Of a stretch of 37,455 nt of DNA, positions 25,288-33,711 are shown in pieces. Origin of the DNA: Opitutia bacterium Tous-C4FEB (GTDB lineage: Bacteria; Verrucomicrobiota; Verrucomicrobiia; Opitutales; Opitutaceae); contig NEVA01000027.1 in assembly GCA_002304445.1 (NCBI GenBank), positions 1 through 37,455 of the forward strand, given 5' to 3'. The translations under genes were made by a program, and so were the position numbers. Under the pieces are notes generated by a model, which was given only the letters and a program-made list of their open reading frames with translations, ran no database searches and was not told the DNA's origin. Position 1 is the first letter of the stretch. Every line of letters begins with the position of its first letter.

Positions 25288-25420
25288 TGAAGGGAGGGAT
25301 CACAGCTGAAGCCAGGACGGCCGGACGGGACGCTGATGACTCGACCGTTGGGCGAATTGCACCGCGTGCCAACGCTATATTGGATGCCATCGGCAACAAC
25401 CGCGTGAGTTTCCTGCTTTC

Positions 25421-25448
25421 CCGTTATCCGATCGAAGATTTCGGTGTC
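25421..25448 (+). repeat. 28-base direct repeat, copy 2, at the recombinase 3' end
   Basis: Overlaps the last codons and stop (TAA at 25426-25424) of the serine recombinase gene, and matches copy 1 at 22186-22213 at 25 of 28 positions. Integrase genes often end beside their own attachment site, so this is a reasonable att or crossover candidate. The distance between the copies is 3235 bases and encloses exactly the three-gene cassette. Confidence 0.65.
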
Positions 25449-27640
25449 ACTTTTGTGCTCTGTTTTCCGGGGCCGAAGCCGACTGCGATGCCCTGAGTTT
25501 GTTGCACGAATTGCGAGTATTCCTTTCTGAGTTTTGCGAACGCCGCGCGCTGAAACTCAGGCTCCATTGAAGCCAGTTGCGCCATGCGTTTGGCGCTGAA
25601 GTGCCATGCCTCATTCTCATTCTTGATCGACGCAAGATACTCCTGAATTTCCGGCACCAGGCGGCTCATCCTGAGGATTTTTGTGACCGCTCCCGGGGTG
25701 CATCCTACGCGCTTGGCGAGCGCCAAGCGGTGCGGCACCACACCCGTTTCGAGCATCGCCTGCCATTTCTGCGCACGCACGATGGCATGTTCGACTACCT
25801 TCAGTGTTTTGGGCTGCGGGACGGTTCGCACCCGAGACTCCAACCGCAGTGTCTGGCGAACCGGTGCGACGATGGTGATCTCGCCGCGCTGTGCGTTGCT
25901 GAAATCCACCCGTGCCCCAAGGTCTAACCCTCGAATCGAAATCGCGCGGCGGGTTGCGGCAGATTCCGATTGAGCCGCGGCGCGCTCCTCCATGCCGCGC
26001 ACCAACTCTGCGAGGTGGAGCTTGATGTTGATCTCCATGACTCGTGAGGCGGCGGCCGATGCCATCGCTGGGTCTTCCTGTGGCTTGCGCCGTGTGCTTG
26101 GTTTAGCGCCACGCACGTCGACGCGCTCGACGAAAAGCCGGATGAGTTCCTTTCGCTCCGCCGCTGGCAAATTCGGCAGCACCTGCCCGAGTCGTTCCAA
26201 GTTATCCCGGATGCGTCGCTCCTCCAGGGCACCGGCCTCGGATGCAACCAGCGCCTGCCTCGCCCGCTCCTGATCCACGAGCAATCTCTGCCGCTCGTCC
26301 CGAAGGTCGGCAGCGCGCCGAATCAGCGCTTCGCGCAGCGCGTCTGCACCGTCGTTGGCAACCGCCTCAGCGCAGTTGCGCAGCTTCTTATCCACCACCG
26401 TGAGCGCCTCCTTGATGCGGTCGACCTCCCGGCGAAGCGCGTCACGGTCGCCTACGCGCATCCGTCGCGACACCTCCACCATCTCACCGATCAGCGTCGG
26501 GTGCTTGCTGGCCTCCCCGATCAGGGCGATGACCACCCGTTCGAGCGCATCGGCCGAAAGTCGCCCAACCGCACAGGGGCGCGTCGCGGATTCACGTCTG
26601 AACAGGCTGCAAGTGTAGTAACGATACTTCACGCCGCGGACGCTTTTCTTGCCGCTGTCGTTCGGCACCAGCGCCCGGCCGCATGAGCCGCACCAGGCGA
26701 GCCCCTTGAGCAGGTGATTCTGTGCATCGCGTTCCTGAAACAGGTAGACTGGCCTCGTTTTCGTCTCGGCGGTGGCTGCATTTGCTCGGTCCCAAATTTC
26801 CTGTGAAACTAAGGCCTCATGTTTGGCGGCGTATTCCTGACCTTCAAATTTCACCACACCCCGGTAGAGCGGATTGCGAATAATGAGGCGCAAGCCGTCA
26901 GAGCGGAAGATTCGGCCACCCCAAATGTCACTGGTGCCATCACGGCGCTGCATGACCCGCTCGGGGGTGCGCAGACCCTCAGCGTTCAGCGCGTTTGCGA
27001 TGTCGGTCAGGGATACAAGCTGGGCGGCCTGCTCGAAGATTCGGCGGATCACGAGAGAGTCGGTCGGGTGCTTCTGGAGCGACTGCGTGTTCTTATCGTA
27101 GCTGTAGCCGTATGGCACCATTCCGCCGTTCCAATAGCCGCGCATGGCTTGTTGCCGCATTTTGATGCGGGTCTTCTTCGCGGTGTTCCGACGCTCGAAG
27201 TCGGACACGCTGATCAGGATGTTATTCTTCAACCTCCCCTCTGGCTCGCTTTCGGAAATGTCCTCGGTGGCGCTTTCCAACCGACACCCATGCCGCTCAA
27301 GGAATGCGCGAAACGGACCCCATTCGTCCATGTTGCGCGACATGCGCTCCAGTTTGAAGATGACGACCACCTTCACCTCGCCGGCTTCGATCATTCGCTT
27401 GATCGACTGAATCCCGGGCCGATTCATCGAGCCACCCGAGTAGGCGGCATCGGTGAACGACGCGACTTCATACCATCCCTCATCTGCGCGTTGCCGGATG
27501 TAGTCCCGGCAGACCGCTGTCTGACTTTCGCACGAATCAAACCGGCCGCCGACCTGATTGTCCGTGGAAACTCGCGCGTAGATGGCCACTGGAACCCGCC
27601 TATTTCCGGGTTCGGTGACCGCTGAAGGTCTGGGCGGCAT
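25424..27640 (-). CDS. Large serine recombinase with C-terminal HTH extension
   Basis: A 738-residue large serine recombinase. The resolvase domain (about 16-160) begins AIYARVSTDNQ with the nucleophile Ser25 and includes FKLERMSRNMDEW. Then follow a recombinase domain (PYGYSYDKNTQSL onward), a zinc ribbon with CGSC (about 320) and a second Cys pair after YYTC, and a long coiled coil to about 510. The last 200 residues are unusual: RRAISIRGLDLGARVDF and then ALAKRVGCTPGAVTKILRMS, a helix-turn-helix of the ParB/KorB-like kind. It would cut and join DNA between attachment sites through a Ser-DNA link. Its start is three bases after the stop of the winged-helix gene, so it is expressed with the conjugation operon. 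Its 3' end is an att-like repeat. Confidence 0.9.
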   Translation of the reverse strand: MPPRPSAVTEPGNRRVPVAIYARVSTDNQVGGRFDSCESQTAVCRDYIRQRADEGWYEVASFTDAAYSGGSMNRPGIQSIKRMIEAGEVKVVVIFKLERMSRNMDEWGPFRAFLERHGCRLESATEDISESEPEGRLKNNILISVSDFERRNTAKKTRIKMRQQAMRGYWNGGMVPYGYSYDKNTQSLQKHPTDSLVIRRIFEQAAQLVSLTDIANALNAEGLRTPERVMQRRDGTSDIWGGRIFRSDGLRLIIRNPLYRGVVKFEGQEYAAKHEALVSQEIWDRANAATAETKTRPVYLFQERDAQNHLLKGLAWCGSCGRALVPNDSGKKSVRGVKYRYYTCSLFRRESATRPCAVGRLSADALERVVIALIGEASKHPTLIGEMVEVSRRMRVGDRDALRREVDRIKEALTVVDKKLRNCAEAVANDGADALREALIRRAADLRDERQRLLVDQERARQALVASEAGALEERRIRDNLERLGQVLPNLPAAERKELIRLFVERVDVRGAKPSTRRKPQEDPAMASAAASRVMEINIKLHLAELVRGMEERAAAQSESAATRRAISIRGLDLGARVDFSNAQRGEITIVAPVRQTLRLESRVRTVPQPKTLKVVEHAIVRAQKWQAMLETGVVPHRLALAKRVGCTPGAVTKILRMSRLVPEIQEYLASIKNENEAWHFSAKRMAQLASMEPEFQRAAFAKLRKEYSQFVQQTQGIAVGFGPGKQSTKVTPKSSIG

Positions 27641-27643
27641 TGG

Positions 27644-28039
27644 CTAGTTCAGTGCGATCTTGTGCGGCGGCGGCTCGGCATCGTTGAGCTGGTAGGCGAG
27701 CCCACGGGTCTTCCCGCCGGGTCGTATATGCCCGACGACCGTGAGCCGATGCAGCGCGCGATAGGTCGCCGACCTTGACAGCCCGAGTGCTTCTCGGATC
27801 GCTGCGGGCGACCCACGTCCCGCCAACTCCAAGTAGTCCAAAATGCGATGCTCGTCTGAGCCGACGTCACCGGGCGTGGTTGTGACGGGGGTAGAAACGA
27901 CGACCTCGCCGGACGATGGAGGTGTCTCCACAACGCGTTTTGCCTCGGACAGCGAGATCGCCTTGCACAACAGTTCAGCGACACGACGACGTCGCTCGTC
28001 GTTGGTCAGAACTATGGCCATTTCTTCCGTGGGTCTCAT
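27644..28039 (-). CDS. Winged helix-turn-helix protein
   Basis: About 131 residues from the ATG at 28039, which overlaps the stop of the methylase-helicase gene as ATGA. The C-terminal half has a winged helix: DEHRILDYLELAGRGSPAAI, then the recognition region LGLSRSATYRALHRLTVVGH and a wing ending GLAYQL. The N-terminal part is charged, with a Pro/Thr/Val-rich linker (about 38-63). It is probably a transcription regulator of the element, possibly of the divergent control region at 36360-36698, though no binding site can be assigned. An upstream extension to 28129 is possible but lies within the larger gene. Confidence 0.75.
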   Translation of the reverse strand: MRPTEEMAIVLTNDERRRRVAELLCKAISLSEAKRVVETPPSSGEVVVSTPVTTTPGDVGSDEHRILDYLELAGRGSPAAIREALGLSRSATYRALHRLTVVGHIRPGGKTRGLAYQLNDAEPPPHKIALN

Positions 28040-31000
28040 ATCGCGATCCGCATCCTCCCTGCATTTGCGGGCGCCAGCCGCACGGTCGGAGCCACCGGCA
28101 TGGCGGATTCCGATCGCTCGGAACGACACGTTCGAGCCCTTCGTGACTTCGCCCCGCTGACCATGACAGGCTGCATGGCTACGACCGGTGCCGGCGTCTC
28201 TCCCGGTGATTCATCTTCATCGGGACGGCTAGCGGCGGGGACCACCGGGGCCACGGACTCGACATCGCCGGTTGATTCGGTCGCCTGCTGAGCCGCGGCC
28301 TGGTTCTTCGCGATGTCGAGTAGATCGACGAGTTCACCCTGTCGTTTCAGGAGTTCGCGGTAGCGCTCCTCATGCTCGAAGACTTTTCCGGTCAACGCGG
28401 TCAACTCCGCGAGATGGGTTCGGCAGCGGGCGAGTTCGTCACGAAACCGTGTCACCTGTTCTTCGATTGATCGCGCCGCGTGCTCCAACGAACTGATCGA
28501 CCCCACCGGGGACGCCGAGATGTTCGCAGGGTATTCCCCGGTGCCGCGGAGGATCACTTTGTCGGGCCAGGTCGAACGGTATTCGAGTTTGAAGCCCGCC
28601 AGTTCGCCGAGGACCACGGTCCCCGCCCGACCGGCGAGGTGATCGTCACGATGGTCGGCCGCCAGATATACGAGCGCCGCCCCGGCCTCGGCGCGCTCGG
28701 TGTAGGTCTTCGTCCCGACTACCATCCGGAATTTCTCACCCTGTGTGTCCACCCTGACGCCGAGATCTTGCTCCGCAGCCGCGAGCTGGCGCTCCAACCG
28801 AGCCAAATCCTCGCCGACCATGCGCAAACGGCTGCGAGTGCCATACTGCGATTCGCTGTGTTCGGAACGCAGCCGCGACAGCCGCATGACCTCGGCGTCC
28901 ACCTTGGCCTTCTCCATGACCAGCGGATTGCCGGACGCGATGGCTTTGACCTCCGCATAGGTGAGCGCCGGCGAGTCGAGATCCTCGATCCGGCGGGCCA
29001 CGGTCTGCCCGGTCATCACCTGGGAGATGAACTTCGCCTTGGTTTCCAGCGTTTGCCACATGTAGGCGTCGAAACTGCCTTCTGTGACGTAGCGGTTTAC
29101 CCAGACCACGGCGTTTTGATTGCCCTGCCGCAGAATTCGGCCCTCCCGTTGCTCGATGTCAGCCGGCCGCCACGGCGCGTCGAGATGGTGCAGAGCCACC
29201 AGTTTGGTTTGGGCGTTGGTGCCGGCGCCCATCTTTTGCGACGAGCCCATGAGCACGCGCACCTTGCCTGCCCGCACATCCTTGAAGAGCGCGAGTTTCG
29301 CGGCATCGGCGTCGAAATCCTGAATGAACGCGATTTCGTCGGGTGGCACGCCACGGGCGACGAGCTTGGCCTTTACGTCCTGATAGACCGAGAACCCCCG
29401 ACCTTCGACCTTGGGCGTGGATAGATCGCAAAACACCATCTGCGTCAGCCGGTCCTTCCGGGTGTCCTGCCAGATCGAGAAGATTTCACGGACAGCTTGA
29501 TTGACCTTTCCCTCCGGTGCATCCGCCGCGCCGCCGCGGACGAGCCGTAGATCGAGCGCGGCTTTGCGGCCTTCGCCGGTGATCTTGAGCATGTTGTCGA
29601 CGGATGGATCGACCTTCTCGCGTTTTAGTTTCTCCGCCCGCTGGGCCAGCGACGCGACGAACGCCTTCAATTCCGGCGTGGTGGGCGCCCGCACGATGCG
29701 GGCTTTGCCGCCTTCAAGTGCGGGGATAGGCAGCTTGAGCATGTCCGCCGTCTGGACGTCGGCCATCGACCGGAACATTTGCATCAGCTCCGGCACGTTC
29801 ACGAATCGCGCGAAGCGGGTGTGCAGGCGGTAGCCGGCACCATCCGGCGCCAGCTCCATCGCGGTGACGGTTTCCCCGAAGGTGCCGGCCCACGCGTCGA
29901 AGTGTTGGAGGTTCTGTTGCCGCAACACCTCCATTTGCAGGTAGCGCTGCATCGTGAACATCTCCGCCATCGTGTTAGTGACCGGCGTGCCGGTGGCAAA
30001 GACGACCCCGGCGCCGCCGTTCTGTTTCTGGATGTGCTGCACCTTGAGAAACATGTCGAAGGCCCTCTCCGAAGCGGTCTGGGGCAGGCCCGCGACTCGG
30101 GTCATTTTGGAAATGTAGAACAGGTTCTTGAACGCCTGCGCCTCATCCACGAAGAGCCGATCCACGCCGAGTTCCTCGAACGTGAGGGTGTCGTCTTTGC
30201 GGTGCTCCGCGCCGAGTGCCTTGATCCGGGCTTCGAGTTTCTTTTTCGCCCGCTCCAATTCCTTCACGATGCGCGTGCCCGACGACGAGGCGCCGATGCG
30301 GCTTTTGTGTTCGAGGATGCACTCCGTGAGTTCCTCGAGCTGACCGTCGAGAAAGTCCTTCCGCGCTTGGGTGGAGAGTGGCAGCCGCTCAAAGCCGGAA
30401 TGGGTGACGATGATTGCGTCCCAGTTGTTGGTCGCGATGCGACTCATCAGTTTGCGGCGCCGCAGGCTCGCAAAGTCATCGCGACCGGCGGCGAGGATGT
30501 TCGCCCCCGGGTAGAGCGTCAGCAACTCGGAGCTGAACTGGCCGAGCATGTGGTTTGGCACGACGAACATCGGCTTCCGCGCCAGCCCCAGTCGCTTCAA
30601 CTCCATCGCTGCCGCCGCCATCGTGTAGGTCTTCCCGGCGCCGACGACGTGGGCGAGGAGCGCATTCGGCGTCTGGAGAATTCGCCACACGGCGGCCTTT
30701 TGATGCGGACGGAGGGCGATGGTCGGACTCGCTCCCGGCAATGTGAGGTGGTCGCCGTTAAACGTTCGTAGCCGCAGGTGATTGAACTCCCGGTTGTAGA
30801 ACTCCACCAGCCGGGCGCGCCGCGCGTCGTCCTCCCAGATCCATTCGGCAAACCGATCTTTGATTTTCTGCTGTTTGTCGCGGGCCGCCTCGGTGGCCGT
30901 CACGTTGACGGTGGCTTTCCCCTCGTCGTCGTAGTCGAAAATCGTGGGCGTTCGCAGATTGAGGGCATTCTCGATCAATGAGTGACCGGCAGCACGGGCA

Positions 31001-33354
31001 GTGCCCCATTCGCTGCGGTCAGCGACACCCGTCTTGATGGCGGAGTTGACCTCAACGGTCCACAGACCGACCTGCGCGGCGTGATGCACCCGCACGTCTT
31101 CCGGGCGATGGCCATGCAGTAGTTCGACCGCGAAGGCCGCGACATCCCGCGCGGGAATCCACGCCGAGCCCAACCGGACGTCGATTTCTGAGGCGGTGAG
31201 ATCGGTCGGTTGCACTCCGGCCAATGCCTCGACGTTGTGACGGTAGCGCGGATCGGTTTTAGCCGCGTGCTCCGCCATCGCGAGTTTCCGCCGGACGTTG
31301 CCCGACAGGTAATCGTCATCCGTTTCCCACCGTTGGCTCTCTGGGTTGAGAAACAATGCGCCTTCCAACTCCGGCAAAAAATCGGCCTCGGATTTGCCGA
31401 GCAGTTGACCGATGTGGGCCAGATCGACGCGGCCCTTTTCGCTGAGGGTGATGACGAGTGCTTCCTTGGCGCCGCCGGCGGCCAGCACCGGCTGGCGACG
31501 CTGAATGGTCCGTTCCCGGAAGATGGCGGTCTTGGTCGCGATATTTGTGTCGTCGTCGTAGTTCTCCAACGAGAGGAGCAACGGCAGGTCAGGGTCACCG
31601 GCGAATGCGCGGACGTTGACCGAGTGCGACACGGGGCCGAACTGCCCGGTGAAATAGTCGTAGTCCTGATTGAGGCGAAAACGCGCCGCATCTACCTCCT
31701 CATCCGGCCGATTCTCCACTTGCGTGCGCAGGCAATCGCGCGCCGCGTCGCGCACGTAGATCAACCGCCGGATGCGACGCGCCAACGCCGATGGCAGATC
31801 GGTCAAAAGGCGGAGTTCGTCACCGTCGCGCACGGCAATGCCGCCGCCGCCCTCGTTTGTGAGCACGTAGGCGTTGGGTTTGACGCCTGCCGGGGCCGGA
31901 ATGGTCTGCCGCAGCACCGCCGCCTGGGCTTCCGTCAGCGGTTTGAAAATGCCGGCGGGCAGACTGGCCACGGTTCCCGCGATTGCCTCACCCAAGTCGC
32001 GGCCGTCTGCGCTGAGTCTCACTTCCTCCCGGCCATACATGCCGTGCTCCACGCGCTCCAGCCTGCCGAGCATCATCTCGGGGTGCGCATGGAAGTATTC
32101 GTTGAGAAAGATCGGATTCGACTCCGTGCCGAGCGGCCGACTTTCCCGCCACGGCAGGCCACCGGGCTTTTCGCCGGCCGCGCGTTTGCGGAGAAACACG
32201 ATGTCGGTCGTGACTTCGGTATTGGCGTTCTTCTTGAACGCGGAGTTCGGGAGCCGGATCGCGCCGACAAAGTCGCAGGACTTCGCCACCGCCTCGCGCA
32301 GGTGCGGATACTGTTTGTCCAGTGTCCCGCGTGACGTGATGAAGGCGACCAAGCCGCCGGGGCGCACGCGTTCAGCCGCTGCGACGAAGAAGTAATCGTG
32401 GATATGAAACTTCCGGGGATTGAGCTTCGGATCGAAGGGCGCGTAGTCGCCGAACGGGACGTTGGACACGGCGAGGTCGAAGCCGTTGGTCGGCAGCGTC
32501 ACATTCTCGAACGCCTGCGAGCGGATGTCCGCATCCGGATAGAGTGCCGTCGCGAGCCGGGCAGTGAGCGGGTCGATTTCCACGCCGGTCAGGCGGGACC
32601 GCGCGGCCATCGACTCCGGCATCAAACCAAAAAAATGCCCGAGGCCGCACGCGGGCTCGAGGATTCGACCGTGTTTGAATCCAAGCCGATCCAACGCTGC
32701 ATACATCCCGCGGATCACGGTTGGCGAGGTATAGTGGGCGTTGAGCACGGTGGCCCTCGCCGAACTCATCTTGTCCGGCTCCAACAAGGCGGCCAATTCC
32801 TCCTGCTCCGCCCGCCACTGCGGCGCGTCTTCTGGGGTGGCAAACACTTGCGGCAATCCGCCCCAGCCGACATACTTGGCGATAGTGGATTTCTCCTCCG
32901 GCGTTGGCGGACGGGATTCGGCCTGCACCCGGCGAAGCGTGCGGATGGCCGCGACGTTCTGCCGATACTTCTGCTTCAGCCCACCTTCGCCAATGCGGTC
33001 GGCATCGGTGATGCGGTAGTTGGCTGCATTGAGCGGACCTACGTCGGCTGCTCCGGCGGCAACAGGAGATACTTCTCCCGCACCAGCTCCCACGCCTGAT
33101 CGTGCGCCTGCTGGGGACTCAGCCCCTGGCGTTTGAACTGGCGCATCAGCGCTTCCATCTCGTCCAGCGTCCGCTCCTGGGCCTCCTGCAGTGCCGGGAC
33201 CAGCCGGCCCCGCGCCTCCAGATCCCGCACCATTCGCGGACAATGCTCCCGCCAATGGGTCTCCGCCATCCGGCCGTAGTTCAGGAGTTCGCTCATGGTT
33301 GGGGTGCGCGAAGAGGTCGAGTTGTCCGGGATCGTTGAGACGTTTTTGCGCCAT
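28036..33354 (-). CDS. Fused N6-adenine methylase/SNF2-type helicase (DarB-like architecture)
   Basis: A 1772-residue protein. Residues 1-15 end in the QLDLF motif often seen at the N terminus of such proteins; 25-105 is Gly/Ala/Pro-rich. The methylase has motif I ILEPACGLGHFF (231-242) and a motif IV NVPFG (298-302, in place of NPPY/F). The helicase has Walker A VVGAGKTYT (903-911), DEAQ (1070-1073), ATGTPVTN (1120-1127) and a late GAGTN...QREGRILRQG block; a coiled coil follows. Phage P1 DarB has the same methylase-helicase layout and protects incoming DNA from restriction, and such giants are common on conjugative elements. An antirestriction or DNA-processing role is plausible. The ATG at 33354 is three bases after the upstream stop; a GTG at 33093 is an alternative that would avoid the nested gene at 33039-33296. 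Confidence 0.88.
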   Translation of the reverse strand: MAQKRLNDPGQLDLFAHPNHERTPELRPDGGDPLAGALSANGAGSGGAGPAGPGTAGGPGADAGRDGSADAPVQTPGAESPAGARSGVGAGAGEVSPVAAGAADVGPLNAANYRITDADRIGEGGLKQKYRQNVAAIRTLRRVQAESRPPTPEEKSTIAKYVGWGGLPQVFATPEDAPQWRAEQEELAALLEPDKMSSARATVLNAHYTSPTVIRGMYAALDRLGFKHGRILEPACGLGHFFGLMPESMAARSRLTGVEIDPLTARLATALYPDADIRSQAFENVTLPTNGFDLAVSNVPFGDYAPFDPKLNPRKFHIHDYFFVAAAERVRPGGLVAFITSRGTLDKQYPHLREAVAKSCDFVGAIRLPNSAFKKNANTEVTTDIVFLRKRAAGEKPGGLPWRESRPLGTESNPIFLNEYFHAHPEMMLGRLERVEHGMYGREEVRLSADGRDLGEAIAGTVASLPAGIFKPLTEAQAAVLRQTIPAPAGVKPNAYVLTNEGGGGIAVRDGDELRLLTDLPSALARRIRRLIYVRDAARDCLRTQVENRPDEEVDAARFRLNQDYDYFTGQFGPVSHSVNVRAFAGDPDLPLLLSLENYDDDTNIATKTAIFRERTIQRRQPVLAAGGAKEALVITLSEKGRVDLAHIGQLLGKSEADFLPELEGALFLNPESQRWETDDDYLSGNVRRKLAMAEHAAKTDPRYRHNVEALAGVQPTDLTASEIDVRLGSAWIPARDVAAFAVELLHGHRPEDVRVHHAAQVGLWTVEVNSAIKTGVADRSEWGTARAAGHSLIENALNLRTPTIFDYDDEGKATVNVTATEAARDKQQKIKDRFAEWIWEDDARRARLVEFYNREFNHLRLRTFNGDHLTLPGASPTIALRPHQKAAVWRILQTPNALLAHVVGAGKTYTMAAAAMELKRLGLARKPMFVVPNHMLGQFSSELLTLYPGANILAAGRDDFASLRRRKLMSRIATNNWDAIIVTHSGFERLPLSTQARKDFLDGQLEELTECILEHKSRIGASSSGTRIVKELERAKKKLEARIKALGAEHRKDDTLTFEELGVDRLFVDEAQAFKNLFYISKMTRVAGLPQTASERAFDMFLKVQHIQKQNGGAGVVFATGTPVTNTMAEMFTMQRYLQMEVLRQQNLQHFDAWAGTFGETVTAMELAPDGAGYRLHTRFARFVNVPELMQMFRSMADVQTADMLKLPIPALEGGKARIVRAPTTPELKAFVASLAQRAEKLKREKVDPSVDNMLKITGEGRKAALDLRLVRGGAADAPEGKVNQAVREIFSIWQDTRKDRLTQMVFCDLSTPKVEGRGFSVYQDVKAKLVARGVPPDEIAFIQDFDADAAKLALFKDVRAGKVRVLMGSSQKMGAGTNAQTKLVALHHLDAPWRPADIEQREGRILRQGNQNAVVWVNRYVTEGSFDAYMWQTLETKAKFISQVMTGQTVARRIEDLDSPALTYAEVKAIASGNPLVMEKAKVDAEVMRLSRLRSEHSESQYGTRSRLRMVGEDLARLERQLAAAEQDLGVRVDTQGEKFRMVVGTKTYTERAEAGAALVYLAADHRDDHLAGRAGTVVLGELAGFKLEYRSTWPDKVILRGTGEYPANISASPVGSISSLEHAARSIEEQVTRFRDELARCRTHLAELTALTGKVFEHEERYRELLKRQGELVDLLDIAKNQAAAQQATESTGDVESVAPVVPAASRPDEDESPGETPAPVVAMQPVMVSGAKSRRARTCRSERSESAMPVAPTVRLAPANAGRMRIAI
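33039..33296 (-). CDS. Small conserved-type protein overlapping the methylase-helicase 5' end
   Basis: An 85-residue frame, MSELLNYGRMAETHWREHCP onward, with amphipathic helices and an ending LVREKYLLLPPEQP. It looks like a real small protein that I recall in similar form from mobile elements (M-A-E-x-H-W-R-E and A-H-D-Q-A-W-E-x-V-R-E), function unknown. It lies wholly inside the 5' end of the 28036-33354 gene on the same strand in another frame. The large protein's residues there are only Gly/Ala/Pro-rich. Either the two genes truly overlap, or the large protein starts further in at GTG 33093. No Shine-Dalgarno is visible before its ATG. Confidence 0.65.
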   Translation of the reverse strand: MSELLNYGRMAETHWREHCPRMVRDLEARGRLVPALQEAQERTLDEMEALMRQFKRQGLSPQQAHDQAWELVREKYLLLPPEQPT

Positions 33355-33357
33355 GCC

Positions 33358-33711
33358 TCATGTCGTTTCAATCGTGATGCGCCGGACCTGCGGCCCCGGC
33401 CGGGCGCCGGTCGACCGCGGGAAGTTGACCCGCAGCTCGCACAACCGGCCGAGATCGAGCGCCGCCCGGACCTCGGCCAAGTCGCGGCCTTCGACGACGA
33501 TTTCGTCGCGGTCGGTCTTGATCGTCAGCAACTCGGGTTCACCCAACGTATGCTCCCACCGTTTGAGCTGATCGGACGGAAAGGAAACCCACCCGCCGAC
33601 CAGGGCAAAGCGCACCACGCGAGCCGGATCGCCGTCCGGCGAGATTTCGCCCCAGTTCGGAGGCGCGGGTCGGGTGAGCGGCTTGGTTCCGGGGAAGACT
33701 TCGATGCTCAT
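33358..33711 (-). CDS. Unknown small protein of the transfer operon
   Basis: A 117-residue soluble protein starting MSIEVFPGTKPLTRPAPPNW. It has beta-like segments (VVRFALVGGWVSFP; PELLTIKTDRDEIVVEGRDL) and a basic C terminus. No family is recognised. Its ATG overlaps the relaxase stop by four bases (ATGA), and its stop lies three bases before the methylase-helicase ATG, so it is surely cotranslated with both. It could be a small accessory of the relaxase or helicase, by position only. Confidence 0.7.
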   Translation of the reverse strand: MSIEVFPGTKPLTRPAPPNWGEISPDGDPARVVRFALVGGWVSFPSDQLKRWEHTLGEPELLTIKTDRDEIVVEGRDLAEVRAALDLGRLCELRVNFPRSTGARPGPQVRRITIETT

